Source: Chryseobacterium aquifrigidense
GTDB taxonomy: Bacteria; Bacteroidota; Bacteroidia; Flavobacteriales; Weeksellaceae
Length of the DNA stretch: 64,000 nt
Assembly: GCF_006716485.1 (NCBI RefSeq)
Contig: NZ_VFPD01000001.1
Coordinates: 2,648,008 to 2,712,007, forward strand
Direction of reading: 5' to 3'
The translations under genes were made by a program, and so were the position numbers. A model generated the notes under the pieces. It saw only the letters and a program-made list of their open reading frames with translations, was not told the DNA's origin and made no database searches. This document shows positions 50,295 through 60,464 of the stretch, piece after piece (the stretch's first letter is position 1; every line of letters starts with the position of its first letter).

Positions 50295-51344
50295 ATGAAA
50301 AAGTTCCCATTAATTTTATTTTCTCTGGTTCTCTCTGTAGGATTATGGAATCCTTCAGAAGCCTGTACAAGGGTAGTTTACAAAGGTCCCCAGAATACCG
50401 TTATTACAGCCCGTTCTATGGACTGGCGTGACGAAATCCCTGCCAACTTATGGGTTCTCCCGAAAGGAATAGACCGCAACGGACAGGTAGGCTCCAAATC
50501 TGTAAAATGGACCGCCAAGTATGGCAGTCTTATCAGCTCTTCATGGGATATTGCTTCAGCAGACGGAATGAATGAGAAAGGACTGGTAGCCAATCTGCTT
50601 TGGCTGGGAGAATCTCAATATCCAAAATTCGATGGAAAAGGAAGTAAAAAGGGAATTGCCATTTCATTATGGGCACAATATTATCTTGATAATTTCGCTA
50701 CAGTAAAAGAAGCCGTAGAATTTTCACGCAAAGAACCTTTCGTTATCGTGAGTGACTATATTCCGGGAACAGAAAGATTTACAACCGTCCATCTTTCTAT
50801 TTCCGATGCTTCCGGAGACAATGCTGTATTTGAATATATTGACGGAAAACTGGTTATTCACCACGATCCTTCTTATACGGTAATGACCAACTCTCCCGTT
50901 TTTGAGGAACAGCTGGCTCTTAACAATTACTGGAAAGGAATTCCGGGAACGGTTATGCTTCCGGGAACCAACCGTGCTGCAGACCGCTTTGTCAGAGCTT
51001 CTTACTATATCAATGCAATCCCTCAGACTGCAGATACCCGTACCGCAGTAGCCAGTGTTTTCAGCGTCATCAGAAACTGCTCTGTTCCTTACGGAATCAC
51101 CTCTGCAACAGAACCTAATATATCTTCTACAAGATGGCGTTCTGTTTCGGATCAGAAAAACCTGGTGTATTATTTTGAAACGGTTTTCACGCCCAACACT
51201 TTCTGGGTAGATCTTAAAGATTTTGATCTAAGTTCTAAAGGAAAGGTAATGAAGCTTGACCTTAGTAACAACCGTACCTATAACGGAAAGTCCAATGCAG
51301 AATTTAAAGAATCTGCACCGTTCACATTCTTAGGATTAAAATAG
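50295..51344 (+). CDS. Linear amide C-N hydrolase (choloylglycine hydrolase/penicillin V acylase family)
   Basis: 349 residues. Signal peptide ends at SEA, exposing Cys24 (CTRVVYKG), the N-terminal nucleophile of this Ntn-hydrolase family. Further markers are ARSMDWRDE, EYIDGKLVIHHDPSYTVMTNSPVFEEQLALNNYW and an end domain with WRSVSDQKNLVYYFE. Substrates in the family include bile-salt conjugates, penicillin V and acyl-homoserine lactones; which applies is not known. The gene stands 171 bp upstream of the porin operon and may be separately expressed. Confidence 0.92.
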   Translation: MKKFPLILFSLVLSVGLWNPSEACTRVVYKGPQNTVITARSMDWRDEIPANLWVLPKGIDRNGQVGSKSVKWTAKYGSLISSSWDIASADGMNEKGLVANLLWLGESQYPKFDGKGSKKGIAISLWAQYYLDNFATVKEAVEFSRKEPFVIVSDYIPGTERFTTVHLSISDASGDNAVFEYIDGKLVIHHDPSYTVMTNSPVFEEQLALNNYWKGIPGTVMLPGTNRAADRFVRASYYINAIPQTADTRTAVASVFSVIRNCSVPYGITSATEPNISSTRWRSVSDQKNLVYYFETVFTPNTFWVDLKDFDLSSKGKVMKLDLSNNRTYNGKSNAEFKESAPFTFLGLK

Positions 51345-51515
51345 AAATTTCACTACAAACATGCTTATACTTAGTAATACAACACGCCTGAGTATGCCCC
51401 CATTATGATTGAATGGATAACCAATTTCTTCTCTGGAGAAGAATCAAAAAGATTTGGCAGGATGGGTAAGCAGTTGTGGTAAAATAAAGTTCACAATAAA
51501 AAAACAAACATAGAT

Positions 51516-52682
51516 ATGGCCTTTTTTTCGATTAAAAAGAAAAGCCTGATCCTGTGCATGCTGGCCTCTGGGTTATCAGCTTATGCGCAAAATCAGGATT
51601 CTCTGAAGACCACCTCTCCTCCACAGGAAGAAAGCAATGTAAAATACCCACAGCTACAGATCAAAGGCCTTTTTCAGGCGCGTTATCTTGTAGGAATGAG
51701 TAAAGACGTTGATGTAAACGGGGTTCATCACACCGATGGCTCCGGAACGGATAATAATTTCATGCTCAAATACATGAGAGTTCAGGTACGGGCGCAGATC
51801 AGCAAACGTACTGAAGTGGTGGTGTTAGCCAACCTTGCAGATTTTAAAAACGACCCCAAAAGCAGAGTTCTTGAAAATGCATACCTGAAATATACTTTCA
51901 ATCCCAAATTAGCGATTACTGTAGGACAGTTCAGACCGTGGTTTGGTATTGAAGAGACTTACCCTATTGACATTATTAAATCTTTAGACTGGTCTAATCA
52001 GTATACCGAATTTGGCAAGCTGGGGTGGACAAGTTTCCAGATCGGAATGTCTGCTACAGGGCAGCTTCAGCTTGGAGAAATTCCTTTCCAATATGCTGTT
52101 TCCGTGGTGAACGGAAATGGAAAAAACCAGATCAACGATAATGATAATGGAAAGCAGTACTCTACCCGTCTTGTTTTCGGATTATCAAAAAAATATCACT
52201 TCAATGTAGGTCTGAATGGAGGTACCGGAGAGGTTTTCAGTAAAAAAGTATATGCTCTGGGGATAGATCTAAGTTCATTGATTGAGTTTGATCCCAAATG
52301 GAGTCTTGATATGCAGCTGGAAGCCAAGCAGGCAACCAACCACGTTCTGTACAATTCTATTGCTCCTGAACTGAGACCCGATAATCCTGACCAGTATCTG
52401 ATTCGTGGTGCTTATTTTCTTCCGAATCTGAGATATGAGATCAACCATAAAAACCTCAGTGCCTTCGAATTATCCTGCCGTTACGAATATCTTGATACCA
52501 ATTTCAGAATGGCTTCCAACCCAAGACAGACGATCACTCCAATGTTCGGCCTGGAATTCCTGAAAAATTACGGTGCAAGAATTCAGCTGGGAGTACAGTT
52601 TGACCGCTACAAACATCAGGTAGAAAACACATCACAATACAATAACAATCTATTCATAGTGCAAGTTCAGAGTAGGTTTTAA
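51516..52682 (+). CDS. Outer-membrane porin of the OprO/OprP type
   Basis: 388 residues with a signal peptide (~1-24). The chain is rich in alternating strands: LQIKGLFQARYLVGMSKD, YLKYTFNPKLAITVGQFRPWFG, IQLGVQFDRYKHQ. It ends in Phe, as barrels do, and fits the phosphate-selective porin O/P family in Bacteroidota. Selectivity cannot be called from the sequence. Placed 20 bp before a DASS dicarboxylate transporter, it probably carries organic anions. Confidence 0.88.
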   Translation: MAFFSIKKKSLILCMLASGLSAYAQNQDSLKTTSPPQEESNVKYPQLQIKGLFQARYLVGMSKDVDVNGVHHTDGSGTDNNFMLKYMRVQVRAQISKRTEVVVLANLADFKNDPKSRVLENAYLKYTFNPKLAITVGQFRPWFGIEETYPIDIIKSLDWSNQYTEFGKLGWTSFQIGMSATGQLQLGEIPFQYAVSVVNGNGKNQINDNDNGKQYSTRLVFGLSKKYHFNVGLNGGTGEVFSKKVYALGIDLSSLIEFDPKWSLDMQLEAKQATNHVLYNSIAPELRPDNPDQYLIRGAYFLPNLRYEINHKNLSAFELSCRYEYLDTNFRMASNPRQTITPMFGLEFLKNYGARIQLGVQFDRYKHQVENTSQYNNNLFIVQVQSRF

Positions 52683-52702
52683 ACGATTAAATAGTTAGTA
52701 TC

Positions 52703-54133
52703 ATGAAAGAAATAAATATCAGAAACGTAGCCATCACATTTGTTGTTGCGTTAATCATATGGTTCATTCCTGCTCCGGAAGGTGTTGCAGAGAATGCCTG
52801 GCATCTGTTCGCTATCTTTGCGGCAACCATTTTAGGAATTATTCTTAAAGCAGCTCCTATGGGTACAATGTGTATGATGGCCATTGGTTTTACAGCCCTT
52901 ACACAGGTAGTTGCTCCCGGGGATGCCGGAAAATCAATTACCAAAGCGCTTTCCGGTTTTGGAGATAAAGTAATCTGGCTGATCGGGATTTCATTCTTTA
53001 TTGCCAGAGGATTTATCAAAACAGGATTGGGAAACCGTATTGCCTTTTTATTCATCAGAGTTTTTGGGAAAAGTTCATTAGGACTTGCTTACGGGCTAGG
53101 ACTTGCCGATGTTTGTCTTGCTCCTGCCATTCCAAGTAATACCGCAAGAGGTGGTGGGATTATCTACCCGATCATGAAATCTATGGCCATCAGTTTTGAT
53201 TCCGTTCCTGAGAAACCGGAAACCCATAGAAAATTAGGATCATTCCTGACTTTGAACAGTTACTACATGAACCTCATCGCTTCTTCTATGTTCCTTACCG
53301 GGACAGCCAGTAATCCAATGTGTCAGAAGTTTGCTGCCAACCTTGGTATTGACATTACATGGATGTCATGGGCCGCAGCAGGTTTTATTCCCGGTGCAGT
53401 AGCTTTCTTTGTCGTTCCGTTGGTATTGTACAAATTATATCCGCCTGAATTGAAAAAAACAGGGGATGCTCCGAAAATGGCCGCTGAGAAATTAAAAGAA
53501 ATGGGCCCTATTTCAAGAAACGAATGGCTGATGCTGCTGGCATTTTTCATTCTGCTGGCCCTTTGGATATTCGGTGGAGCTCTTTCTATTGATGCTACAA
53601 CAACAGCTTTCATTGGCTTAACCTTATTGCTGTTAACCTCAGTATTAACCTGGGAAGATGTAAAAGGTGAAAAAGGAGCATGGGACACTATCGTTTGGTT
53701 TGCTGTACTGGTAATGATGGCGAGTTCTTTAAACGAATTGGGCTTTATTGGATGGTTCAGTAACCTGATCAAAGTTCAGATCGGAGGTCTGAGCTGGCAG
53801 GTAGCTTTCCCGGTAATTATTGTTGTCTATTTCTTCAGTCACTATATTTTTGCCAGTGCTACCGCCCACGTAGCGGCTATGTACGCAGCCTTGCTGGGTG
53901 TAGGGGTTTCTTTGGGAATTCCACCTATGTTATTGGCGATGATGCTTGGTTTCATGGGTTCAATTTATGGGGTACTTACCCATTACGGTCACGGTCCGGC
54001 TCCTGTATTTTTCGGAAGTGGATATGTAGACCTGAAAGCATGGTGGCTCAGAGGTCTTGAAATAGGAATCGTTCTATTGATCATTTACATGGTTGTAGGA
54101 GGATTGTGGATGAAAGTCTTAGGATATTATTAA
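52703..54133 (+). CDS. DASS family anion/dicarboxylate symporter
   Basis: 476 residues, 11-13 hydrophobic segments. DASS/SLC13 markers include SNTARGGGIIYPI, LIASSMFLTGTASNPM (the two Ser-Asn-Thr-like clamps), and ATAHVAAMYAALL with GVLTHYGHGPAPVFFGSGYV. These mediate Na+ or exchange transport of succinate, fumarate, malate, citrate or 2-oxoglutarate. The gene is between a porin and the sdh/frd-type operon, with 16 bp to sdhC, so it probably supplies or exports C4-dicarboxylates for that enzyme. Confidence 0.92.
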   Translation: MKEINIRNVAITFVVALIIWFIPAPEGVAENAWHLFAIFAATILGIILKAAPMGTMCMMAIGFTALTQVVAPGDAGKSITKALSGFGDKVIWLIGISFFIARGFIKTGLGNRIAFLFIRVFGKSSLGLAYGLGLADVCLAPAIPSNTARGGGIIYPIMKSMAISFDSVPEKPETHRKLGSFLTLNSYYMNLIASSMFLTGTASNPMCQKFAANLGIDITWMSWAAAGFIPGAVAFFVVPLVLYKLYPPELKKTGDAPKMAAEKLKEMGPISRNEWLMLLAFFILLALWIFGGALSIDATTTAFIGLTLLLLTSVLTWEDVKGEKGAWDTIVWFAVLVMMASSLNELGFIGWFSNLIKVQIGGLSWQVAFPVIIVVYFFSHYIFASATAHVAAMYAALLGVGVSLGIPPMLLAMMLGFMGSIYGVLTHYGHGPAPVFFGSGYVDLKAWWLRGLEIGIVLLIIYMVVGGLWMKVLGYY

Positions 54134-54149
54134 TCAATACATCAAAAAT

Positions 54150-54806
54150 ATGTTATCAACACTGTCAAGAAAAATGCTGATGTGCCTTACAGGACTCTTT
54201 TTGGGATTCTTCCTGTTGATTCATTTCCTTGGAAATCTTCAGCTTTTTCTTCCACAAGAACAGGCACACCTTCAGTTTAATGCGTACTCGCATTTTTTAT
54301 CAGGAAATATCATTATCAAAATAGTTTCTTACGTTTTGTATGCCAGTATCATTCTGCATGCTGTAGACGGACTGATGATCACTTTAAAAAATAAAAAGTC
54401 AGGAGGTGGTTACCAAACCGACAGACGTGGAAGAGCCAGCAAATGGGCTTCCCGGAATATGGGAATCCTCGGAACATTAATTTTGATTTTCCTGGTGATC
54501 CATTTCCAGAACTTCTGGTATATCTACAAATTCGGAAATCCTCCTTTGGATGAGAACGGAAATAAAGATCTCTACATTCTGGTAGTGAATGTCTTTAAAG
54601 AATGGTGGTACGTTATCATTTATGTTGTATCAATGATCGCGTTATGCTATCACCTGATTCACGGAATACATAGTGCTGTAAGAACCCTGGGTCTCTATCA
54701 TCCCAAGTTTGTACAGTGGTTCAAAACCATCGGAATTGCTTATTCAATCATTATCTGTGTAGGTTTTGCTTTGATGCCCATCTATGTATACTTTACTTAC
54801 CAATAA
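54150..54806 (+). CDS. sdhC: Succinate dehydrogenase/fumarate reductase cytochrome b subunit
   Basis: 218 residues with five transmembrane helices and conserved His residues for two hemes (e.g. [47 protein letters not shown]). Length suits the single-subunit di-heme type of Bacteroidota that handles menaquinone. It anchors the SdhA/B subunits. The next gene starts 11 bp downstream. Confidence 0.94.
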   Translation: MLSTLSRKMLMCLTGLFLGFFLLIHFLGNLQLFLPQEQAHLQFNAYSHFLSGNIIIKIVSYVLYASIILHAVDGLMITLKNKKSGGGYQTDRRGRASKWASRNMGILGTLILIFLVIHFQNFWYIYKFGNPPLDENGNKDLYILVVNVFKEWWYVIIYVVSMIALCYHLIHGIHSAVRTLGLYHPKFVQWFKTIGIAYSIIICVGFALMPIYVYFTYQ

Positions 54807-54817
54807 ACAGAACGGTC

Positions 54818-56734
54818 ATGATTTTAGATTCAAAAATACCACAAGGCCCATTGGAACATAAATGGGAAAATTATAAAAAGAAAGCAAGACTCGTTAACCC
54901 TGCCAACCGTAAAAAACTGGACGTGATTGTTGTAGGAACAGGACTGGCTGGAAGCTCAATTGCAGCTTCTTTGGGAGAAATGGGCTATAATGTCAAATCA
55001 TTCTGTTTTCAGGACAGCCCGAGAAGAGCACACTCTGTAGCAGCTCAGGGTGGTGTAAATGCTGCCAAAAACTACAAAAACGATGGCGACAGTGTTTACA
55101 GAATGTTTGTAGACACCCTGAAAGGAGGAGACTTCAGAGCCCGGGAAGCCAATGTATACAGAATGGCAGAATGTTCTCTGAACCTCATCGACCAGGCAGT
55201 GGCTCAGGGCGTACCTTTCGGCCGTGAATATGGCGGATATCTGAACAACCGTTCTTTCGGAGGCGTTCAGGTGAGCCGTACTTTTTATGCCAGAGGACAA
55301 ACGGGACAGCAGCTGCTTCTGGGAGCTTATCAGGCTTTGATGAGACAGGTTGGCAAAGGCTCTGTACAATTATTTTCAAGACATGAAATGCTGGATCTGG
55401 TTACTGTTGATGGTAAGGCCAGAGGAATTATCGTAAGGAATTTAGACACTGGAGATATTGAAAGACATGCAGCTCACGCTGTAATATTGGCAACGGGAGG
55501 TTACGGAAAGATTTATTACCTGTCGACTCTTGCCATGGGATGTAATGGTTCCGCAATCTGGAGAGCTCATAAAAAAGGAGCTTTAATGGCTTCCCCAAGC
55601 TGGATTCAGGTGCATCCTACTTCGCTTCCGCAATCCGGAGATTATCAGTCTAAACTGACCTTAATGTCCGAATCATTACGTAACGACGGGCGTATCTGGG
55701 TTCCGTTAAAGGAAGGCGAAAACAGACCACCGAATGATATTCCTGAAAATGAAAGGGATTATTATCTTGAAAGAAGATATCCGGCTTTCGGGAATCTTGC
55801 ACCTAGAGATATTTCTTCCCGTGCCGCCAAGGAAAGGATTGATGCAGGTTTCGGAATCGGACCTTTGAAAAATGCCGTCTATCTTGATTTTTCAAAAGCA
55901 ATACAGGAACAGGGGAAAGATAAGATTAAAGAAAAATATGGAAACTTATTCGATATGTATCTTAAAATCACAGGATATGATGCATATAAAGAACCTATGA
56001 TGATCTCCCCTTCTGCCCACTTCTCCATGGGCGGACTTTGGGTAGATTATGAACTGATGACTACTGTTCCGGGATTGTTTGCTTTAGGCGAAGCTAATTT
56101 TGCCGATCACGGAGCCAACAGACTGGGAGCAAATTCCCTTCTCCAGGCTTCCGTGGATGGATATTTCATTGCTCCCTACACGATTGCCAATTACCTGGCA
56201 GATGAAATTCATACCGGGAAAATTTCACCGGATACGCCGGAATTTGAACAGGCTGAAAAAGCCGTTAAAGACCAGATTACTGATTTCATCAATATCAAGG
56301 GAACAAAAACCGTTGATTATTTCCATAAGACATTAGGAAAACTTCTCTATGACTATTGCGGGCTGGCCAGAAATGAAGAAGGACTGAAATATGCCATTCA
56401 GGAAATCAGAAAGCTGAAACAGGAATTCTACAAAGACGTAAGAGTTTCTGGACAGGAAGATCAAATGAATAGCGAACTGGAAAAAGCAGGCCGCGTTGCC
56501 GATTATTTCGAAATAGGAGAACTGATGTGCTATGATGCATTAACCCGTAACGAATCCTGTGGAGCGCATTTCCGTGAAGAATTCCAGACTCCGGACGGAG
56601 AAGCCATGAGAAACGATACGGAATACCAATTTATTTCTGCCTGGGCTTGGAAGGGAGAAAATGGGGAACCTGAACTGATTAAGGAACCTTTGATTTTTGA
56701 AGAAATTCAGCCAACGGTAAGAAGTTACAAATAA
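54818..56734 (+). CDS. sdhA: Succinate dehydrogenase/fumarate reductase flavoprotein subunit
   Basis: 638 residues. ATG at 54818 is used since the longer frame from 54716 overlaps sdhC. FAD site [19 protein letters not shown], histidyl-FAD attachment in [18 protein letters not shown], active-site [16 protein letters not shown] and [12 protein letters not shown], plus the conserved Arg segment near [13 protein letters not shown]. It oxidises succinate or reduces fumarate; di-heme, menaquinone-linked types can do both. Second gene of a C-A-B operon. Confidence 0.96.
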   Translation: MILDSKIPQGPLEHKWENYKKKARLVNPANRKKLDVIVVGTGLAGSSIAASLGEMGYNVKSFCFQDSPRRAHSVAAQGGVNAAKNYKNDGDSVYRMFVDTLKGGDFRAREANVYRMAECSLNLIDQAVAQGVPFGREYGGYLNNRSFGGVQVSRTFYARGQTGQQLLLGAYQALMRQVGKGSVQLFSRHEMLDLVTVDGKARGIIVRNLDTGDIERHAAHAVILATGGYGKIYYLSTLAMGCNGSAIWRAHKKGALMASPSWIQVHPTSLPQSGDYQSKLTLMSESLRNDGRIWVPLKEGENRPPNDIPENERDYYLERRYPAFGNLAPRDISSRAAKERIDAGFGIGPLKNAVYLDFSKAIQEQGKDKIKEKYGNLFDMYLKITGYDAYKEPMMISPSAHFSMGGLWVDYELMTTVPGLFALGEANFADHGANRLGANSLLQASVDGYFIAPYTIANYLADEIHTGKISPDTPEFEQAEKAVKDQITDFINIKGTKTVDYFHKTLGKLLYDYCGLARNEEGLKYAIQEIRKLKQEFYKDVRVSGQEDQMNSELEKAGRVADYFEIGELMCYDALTRNESCGAHFREEFQTPDGEAMRNDTEYQFISAWAWKGENGEPELIKEPLIFEEIQPTVRSYK

Positions 56735-56746
56735 AAACAGAAAATT

Positions 56747-57499
56747 ATGGATTTACATCTTAAGATATGGAGACAGAAAGACAGAAAAAGTGAAGGAAAA
56801 CTGGTGGGTTATGACCTGAAAGGATTGAATTCCCATATGTCTTTCCTGGAAATGCTGGATACCTTAAATGAAAAACTGATCATTGAAGGAGATGAGCCGA
56901 TAGAATTTGATCACGACTGCCGTGAAGGAATCTGTGGACAATGTGGCATGATGATTAATGGTATAGCCCATGGCCCTTTGAAAAATACAACCACCTGCCA
57001 GCTTCACTTAAGGTCTTTTAAAGATGGGGAAACGATTCTGATAGAACCCTTCCGTGCTGAGGCTTTTCCGGTGAAAAAAGATTTAAAAGTAGACCGGTCA
57101 GCCTTTGACAGAATTATATCTTCAGGAGGTTTTGTATCGGTGAATACAGGCCAGGCTCCTGATGCCACAGCCATTCCGGTGACCCATCAGACGGCTGAGG
57201 AAGCTTTTGATTCTGCTGCGTGTATCGGATGTGGAGCTTGTGTTGCTACCTGTAAAAACGGAAGTGCAGCTTTATTTACCTCTGCAAAGATCACCCATAT
57301 GGCACTCCTACCTCAGGGGAAAGAAGAACGAAGCAAAAGAGTGCTGGATATGGTGGCTCAAATGGATACGGAATTATTCGGGCACTGCTCCAATACGGAG
57401 GCCTGTGAAGTAGAATGTCCACAAGGTATTTCCGTTCTGAATATTGCCAGAATGAATTTTGAGTATAACAGAGCTTTGTTTTTCAGGAAGAAAAATTAA
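56747..57499 (+). CDS. sdhB: Succinate dehydrogenase/fumarate reductase iron-sulfur subunit
   Basis: 250 residues. 2Fe-2S ligands in DCREGICGQCGMMINGIAHGP and later Cys (TTTCQLHLR), then 4Fe-4S and 3Fe-4S motifs CIGCGACVATCKNGSA and ACEVECPQGIS with the linking CSN. It hands electrons between flavin and heme. It closes the operon; a terminator follows. Confidence 0.96.
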   Translation: MDLHLKIWRQKDRKSEGKLVGYDLKGLNSHMSFLEMLDTLNEKLIIEGDEPIEFDHDCREGICGQCGMMINGIAHGPLKNTTTCQLHLRSFKDGETILIEPFRAEAFPVKKDLKVDRSAFDRIISSGGFVSVNTGQAPDATAIPVTHQTAEEAFDSAACIGCGACVATCKNGSAALFTSAKITHMALLPQGKEERSKRVLDMVAQMDTELFGHCSNTEACEVECPQGISVLNIARMNFEYNRALFFRKKN

Positions 57500-57516
57500 T
57501 CTGAGAGACAATAAAC

Positions 57517-57556
57517 AAAAAGGCGAATTTGAATATTTCCAAATTCGCCTTTTTTA
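57517..57556. terminator. Bidirectional terminator
   Basis: AAAAAGGCGAATTTG / CAAATTCGCCTTTTTT (one mismatch, 8-base loop) between the convergent sdhB and cyclase genes. Confidence 0.92.
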
Positions 57557-57583
57557 TTTTTCAGAGGTGAAAAATTCACATTC

Positions 57584-58357
57584 CTATGCATCCATTATTG
57601 CAACCACTCTCGCCGGAGCTGCAGAACCACCAACAATTTTCAATGGGAAAACACAGATCTTAAATCCGGAGGGAGGCAATGCACTTAGATTCGTAAGCTG
57701 TTCGATGTGTAAATATTCTTTTTCGATGCCTACACGATGGCCTTCCCAGAAGAATTCAGGATCATTGAGTTCTTTCGCTTTCTGGGCCATATATTTTAGC
57801 GGAAGATCCCAGCCCCATTGGTCAATTCCCATTACTTTTACACCCTGGTCAATCAGCCACTCTGTAGCTTCTTTACTCATTCCCGTTCCTTTTTCTACGA
57901 AATCCGGAGTTCCCATCATTTTATCGCGATCCGTTCTAATGAGTACAATATTTCCCTCCTGAATCGTAATTCCGTTTTTATCGAGATCTTTTTTCAAATC
58001 CTCTATGGTGATAGCAACAAAATCTTCTTTATGGGTACAATTGATCACAATTCCGTCTCCATAGCACCATTCCAACGGAATCTGGTCTATCGTTTTAGCG
58101 GGCTTCCCTTCCACTACAGGTCCATAATGCCAGGGAGCATCAATGTGAGTTGTCGCATGAAGTCCCATATTTTTGATGGTATCATCTGCCCAGCCTATCC
58201 AGTTTTTAGGAAAAAGCCTTGATGGAAGTCTTAACGCCAGACGAATCAGCCAATGTGATTTACGGTGAGCTTTATGTTTAATTTTCACCCGCATGAACCA
58301 AGGGTCTCCTGCATTGTACTGAATGGGTTTTGTTAAATCGACAAGTGTTGTTTTCAT
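57584..58357 (-). CDS. Cyclase family metal-dependent hydrolase (kynurenine formamidase-like)
   Basis: 257 residues. The HxTHxDxPxHF-type motif appears as GLHATTHIDAPWHYG, giving metal ligands His/His/Asp; GIDQWGWDLP and an EKEYLHIEQLTNL segment (distal Glu/His) complete the site. The fold is shared by kynurenine formamidase, isatin hydrolase and polyketide cyclases. Substrate unclear: the family fingerprint is present, but no kynurenine-pathway neighbours are. Confidence 0.9.
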   Translation of the reverse strand: MKTTLVDLTKPIQYNAGDPWFMRVKIKHKAHRKSHWLIRLALRLPSRLFPKNWIGWADDTIKNMGLHATTHIDAPWHYGPVVEGKPAKTIDQIPLEWCYGDGIVINCTHKEDFVAITIEDLKKDLDKNGITIQEGNIVLIRTDRDKMMGTPDFVEKGTGMSKEATEWLIDQGVKVMGIDQWGWDLPLKYMAQKAKELNDPEFFWEGHRVGIEKEYLHIEQLTNLSALPPSGFKICVFPLKIVGGSAAPARVVAIMDA

Positions 58358-58427
58358 ATGATCTGGTAAGTGGACAAAGATAGCGAATAAGGCAAAAGAG
58401 CAAAAGGTGAATTAATATTTTTCCTTC

Positions 58428-59390
58428 CTAGACTCCTTTGGGAATCATGATCTTCTTCGGATCATTTTCATCATACATGATCTCAATCGTTCCCTGTTTA
58501 GGAAGGGAAGAGAGCTTCAAAAGGCTGACAATTTTCTTGTAAACCGCAATGTGTTCAGTTCCTCTGAAATCTTTAAAACTTACCTGAAACATGATTTGCG
58601 GCTGGTCATTCACGGTAAGACCTGTCTGGCTTACACTTATAATATGGGCTTCTGCATTTCTTCCCGAAAAAAGAATACGTTCTTCTTTTTTATTTTTAAA
58701 ATACTTACTGAAAATGAGCTGAAAAACCAATACATAAATAATCGTCATCACTCCACTGAAAATAATCGGGTGCATGAAGGTCATAAATCTCCACCCAAAA
58801 TCAAAGGACTCTCTCCAATAAAAATAAGAGTATAAACCAATTACATAAGCCATCAGCAATATAAGAAACACACTTCTTAAAATCATTCCGGATGTGTTAA
58901 AACCTACTTTCTGATCACTTAAAATAAAGTAAGGTTCCTGGGATACTTTGGGGTTCAGCAATACTTTCACCTTGTTTCCGACATCAAATCTTTTTTCCTG
59001 TGGTTTGGAGTCATGAAACATCATTTCATGCTCTATCAGGGTATTGCTCAGATTGGGAAATGAAAGAACGATCTGAATAACATTCATATGGGTTTCCGGA
59101 ATATATTTAAGAAGTTTATAATCAATGATTTTAGCTTCCCTTGGAACTCCGTTTCTTACAATAGACTGAATGGTATTCTTCTCTTTAAACGTTTTAACGA
59201 AAAGCTTATTGATAAAGAAGATCATCACATATCCCCATATCAACAAAGAAAAACCGAGATATCCATAGCTCACAGCTAATGAATTTCTCGGTTCTGTTGC
59301 CAGTTCTTCCGTCATCATATAAATGAAAATCGGAAAAGGAACGCAGAAAAAAAAGAGAAAAGCGCCCCAGAAAATGATCATAAATTTCAT
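58428..59390 (-). CDS. Membrane protein with DUF3592-like loops
   Basis: 320 residues with four hydrophobic segments: about 5-27, 44-66, 173-195 and 206-230. Between and after are two beta-rich soluble parts (~80-165 and ~240-315) of similar layout, each with a V-x-V-L-x-N/Y-P-x-x-x-x-x-P-type ending (KVKVLLNPK and IEIMYDENDPKK), as in DUF3592 proteins. Function not known. Confidence 0.8.
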   Translation of the reverse strand: MKFMIIFWGAFLFFFCVPFPIFIYMMTEELATEPRNSLAVSYGYLGFSLLIWGYVMIFFINKLFVKTFKEKNTIQSIVRNGVPREAKIIDYKLLKYIPETHMNVIQIVLSFPNLSNTLIEHEMMFHDSKPQEKRFDVGNKVKVLLNPKVSQEPYFILSDQKVGFNTSGMILRSVFLILLMAYVIGLYSYFYWRESFDFGWRFMTFMHPIIFSGVMTIIYVLVFQLIFSKYFKNKKEERILFSGRNAEAHIISVSQTGLTVNDQPQIMFQVSFKDFRGTEHIAVYKKIVSLLKLSSLPKQGTIEIMYDENDPKKIMIPKGV

Positions 59391-59450
59391 AACTGTTATT
59401 TTGTAATCAGGAATAAAGTTATGACATTATTATGGAACGTAAATTTCTTT

Positions 59451-60464
59451 TTATACTTCTTTTTCGAAATACAATCTATAATATTTTCCTTTATCATCTT
59501 CACCCATTTCAATTTTCTGTCGGTCTCCGTGGATATAAATGTGAAAGTTTTTATCTAGCTTAATAATACTTTTAAAATGTCTCTGGGTCTTTTTTACCGC
59601 TGCTTCACTGATCGGGAATTCTTCAGCAATATTCACCTGCATGTCCTGTTCGTAGTCTGTTTTAAAGTTTACAAAACTTTCAATCACATGCTCGTCACCC
59701 AATACTTCACTGGCAAATTCATCCAGCTTAAATTCTTCTTTTTCTTTAAAGAAATTGATAGACTTATTCAGGAAATCGGCCTGATCTGCTTTGGAAACTT
59801 CAAACTCCTGAGGAAGCTGTTTGGTAATATAATCCTTATACACCATCAGAGCTTCCTGCGTGTGGAAATATTCATCATCACGCTGTTTTACTTTCAGGAA
59901 ATCTTCGAACCAGTAATACATATCCCCGTTTTTGTTGTTGTCTACTACGGAAAGTACATATCCTGTTTCTTTATTGTTGTTGTAGATTAAAGCGGCTTTA
60001 TCAATTTTAGATAACCCGATTCCCTGATCTTTTTCAATATCAAATGTTTCTTCTCCAGGATTAATTTTCAGGAAAGATTCTCTCTTCTCTGTTTTAAAGA
60101 TCCCGATTTTATCCACTCTATCAGGACGGTCGCTCTCATCCTCAAAAAGTACGATGAAAAGTTCACCACTCTGAACTCTTGGATTTTCTGCAGCTTCAAA
60201 AAGGTGTTTCGCAATGTTCTCAGATTCCCAGATAAATTTTGCTTTATCATCAAAAATTTCTGATACAGCACTGTAAACCGGATTATTGACCAGGTAAGTA
60301 TCACTGTAAAAATGGAAGGTTTCTTCCGATTTAAAAGAACCTAAAAAGTAGTCTTCAAGCATTTCTGCCATTCCTTCTTCCAGCTTCAATTCCTCCTGGG
60401 AAAGTGTCAGCGAATCTCCGTTGATCTTATTTCCGACTCTGTGTACTATTATTTTTGAAAACAT
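59451..60464 (-). CDS. Nucleoid-associated protein (NdpA/YejK family)
   Basis: 337 residues from ATG 60464 (MFSKIIVHRVGNK); an upstream in-frame ATG adds an unlikely tail. IVHRVGNKI, the GELFIVLFED strand and YVLSVVDNNKNGDMYYWFEDFLKV identify the 37-kDa nucleoid-associated protein family. Known members bind DNA and RNA polymerase-free nucleoids; role otherwise unclear. Single gene with no obvious terminator. Confidence 0.88.
   Translation of the reverse strand: MFSKIIVHRVGNKINGDSLTLSQEELKLEEGMAEMLEDYFLGSFKSEETFHFYSDTYLVNNPVYSAVSEIFDDKAKFIWESENIAKHLFEAAENPRVQSGELFIVLFEDESDRPDRVDKIGIFKTEKRESFLKINPGEETFDIEKDQGIGLSKIDKAALIYNNNKETGYVLSVVDNNKNGDMYYWFEDFLKVKQRDDEYFHTQEALMVYKDYITKQLPQEFEVSKADQADFLNKSINFFKEKEEFKLDEFASEVLGDEHVIESFVNFKTDYEQDMQVNIAEEFPISEAAVKKTQRHFKSIIKLDKNFHIYIHGDRQKIEMGEDDKGKYYRLYFEKEV

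Noticed and set aside
54716..54818. Extended N terminus of the SdhA frame
   Set aside because: The first 34 codons overlap sdhC; family alignment begins at the ATG at 54818.
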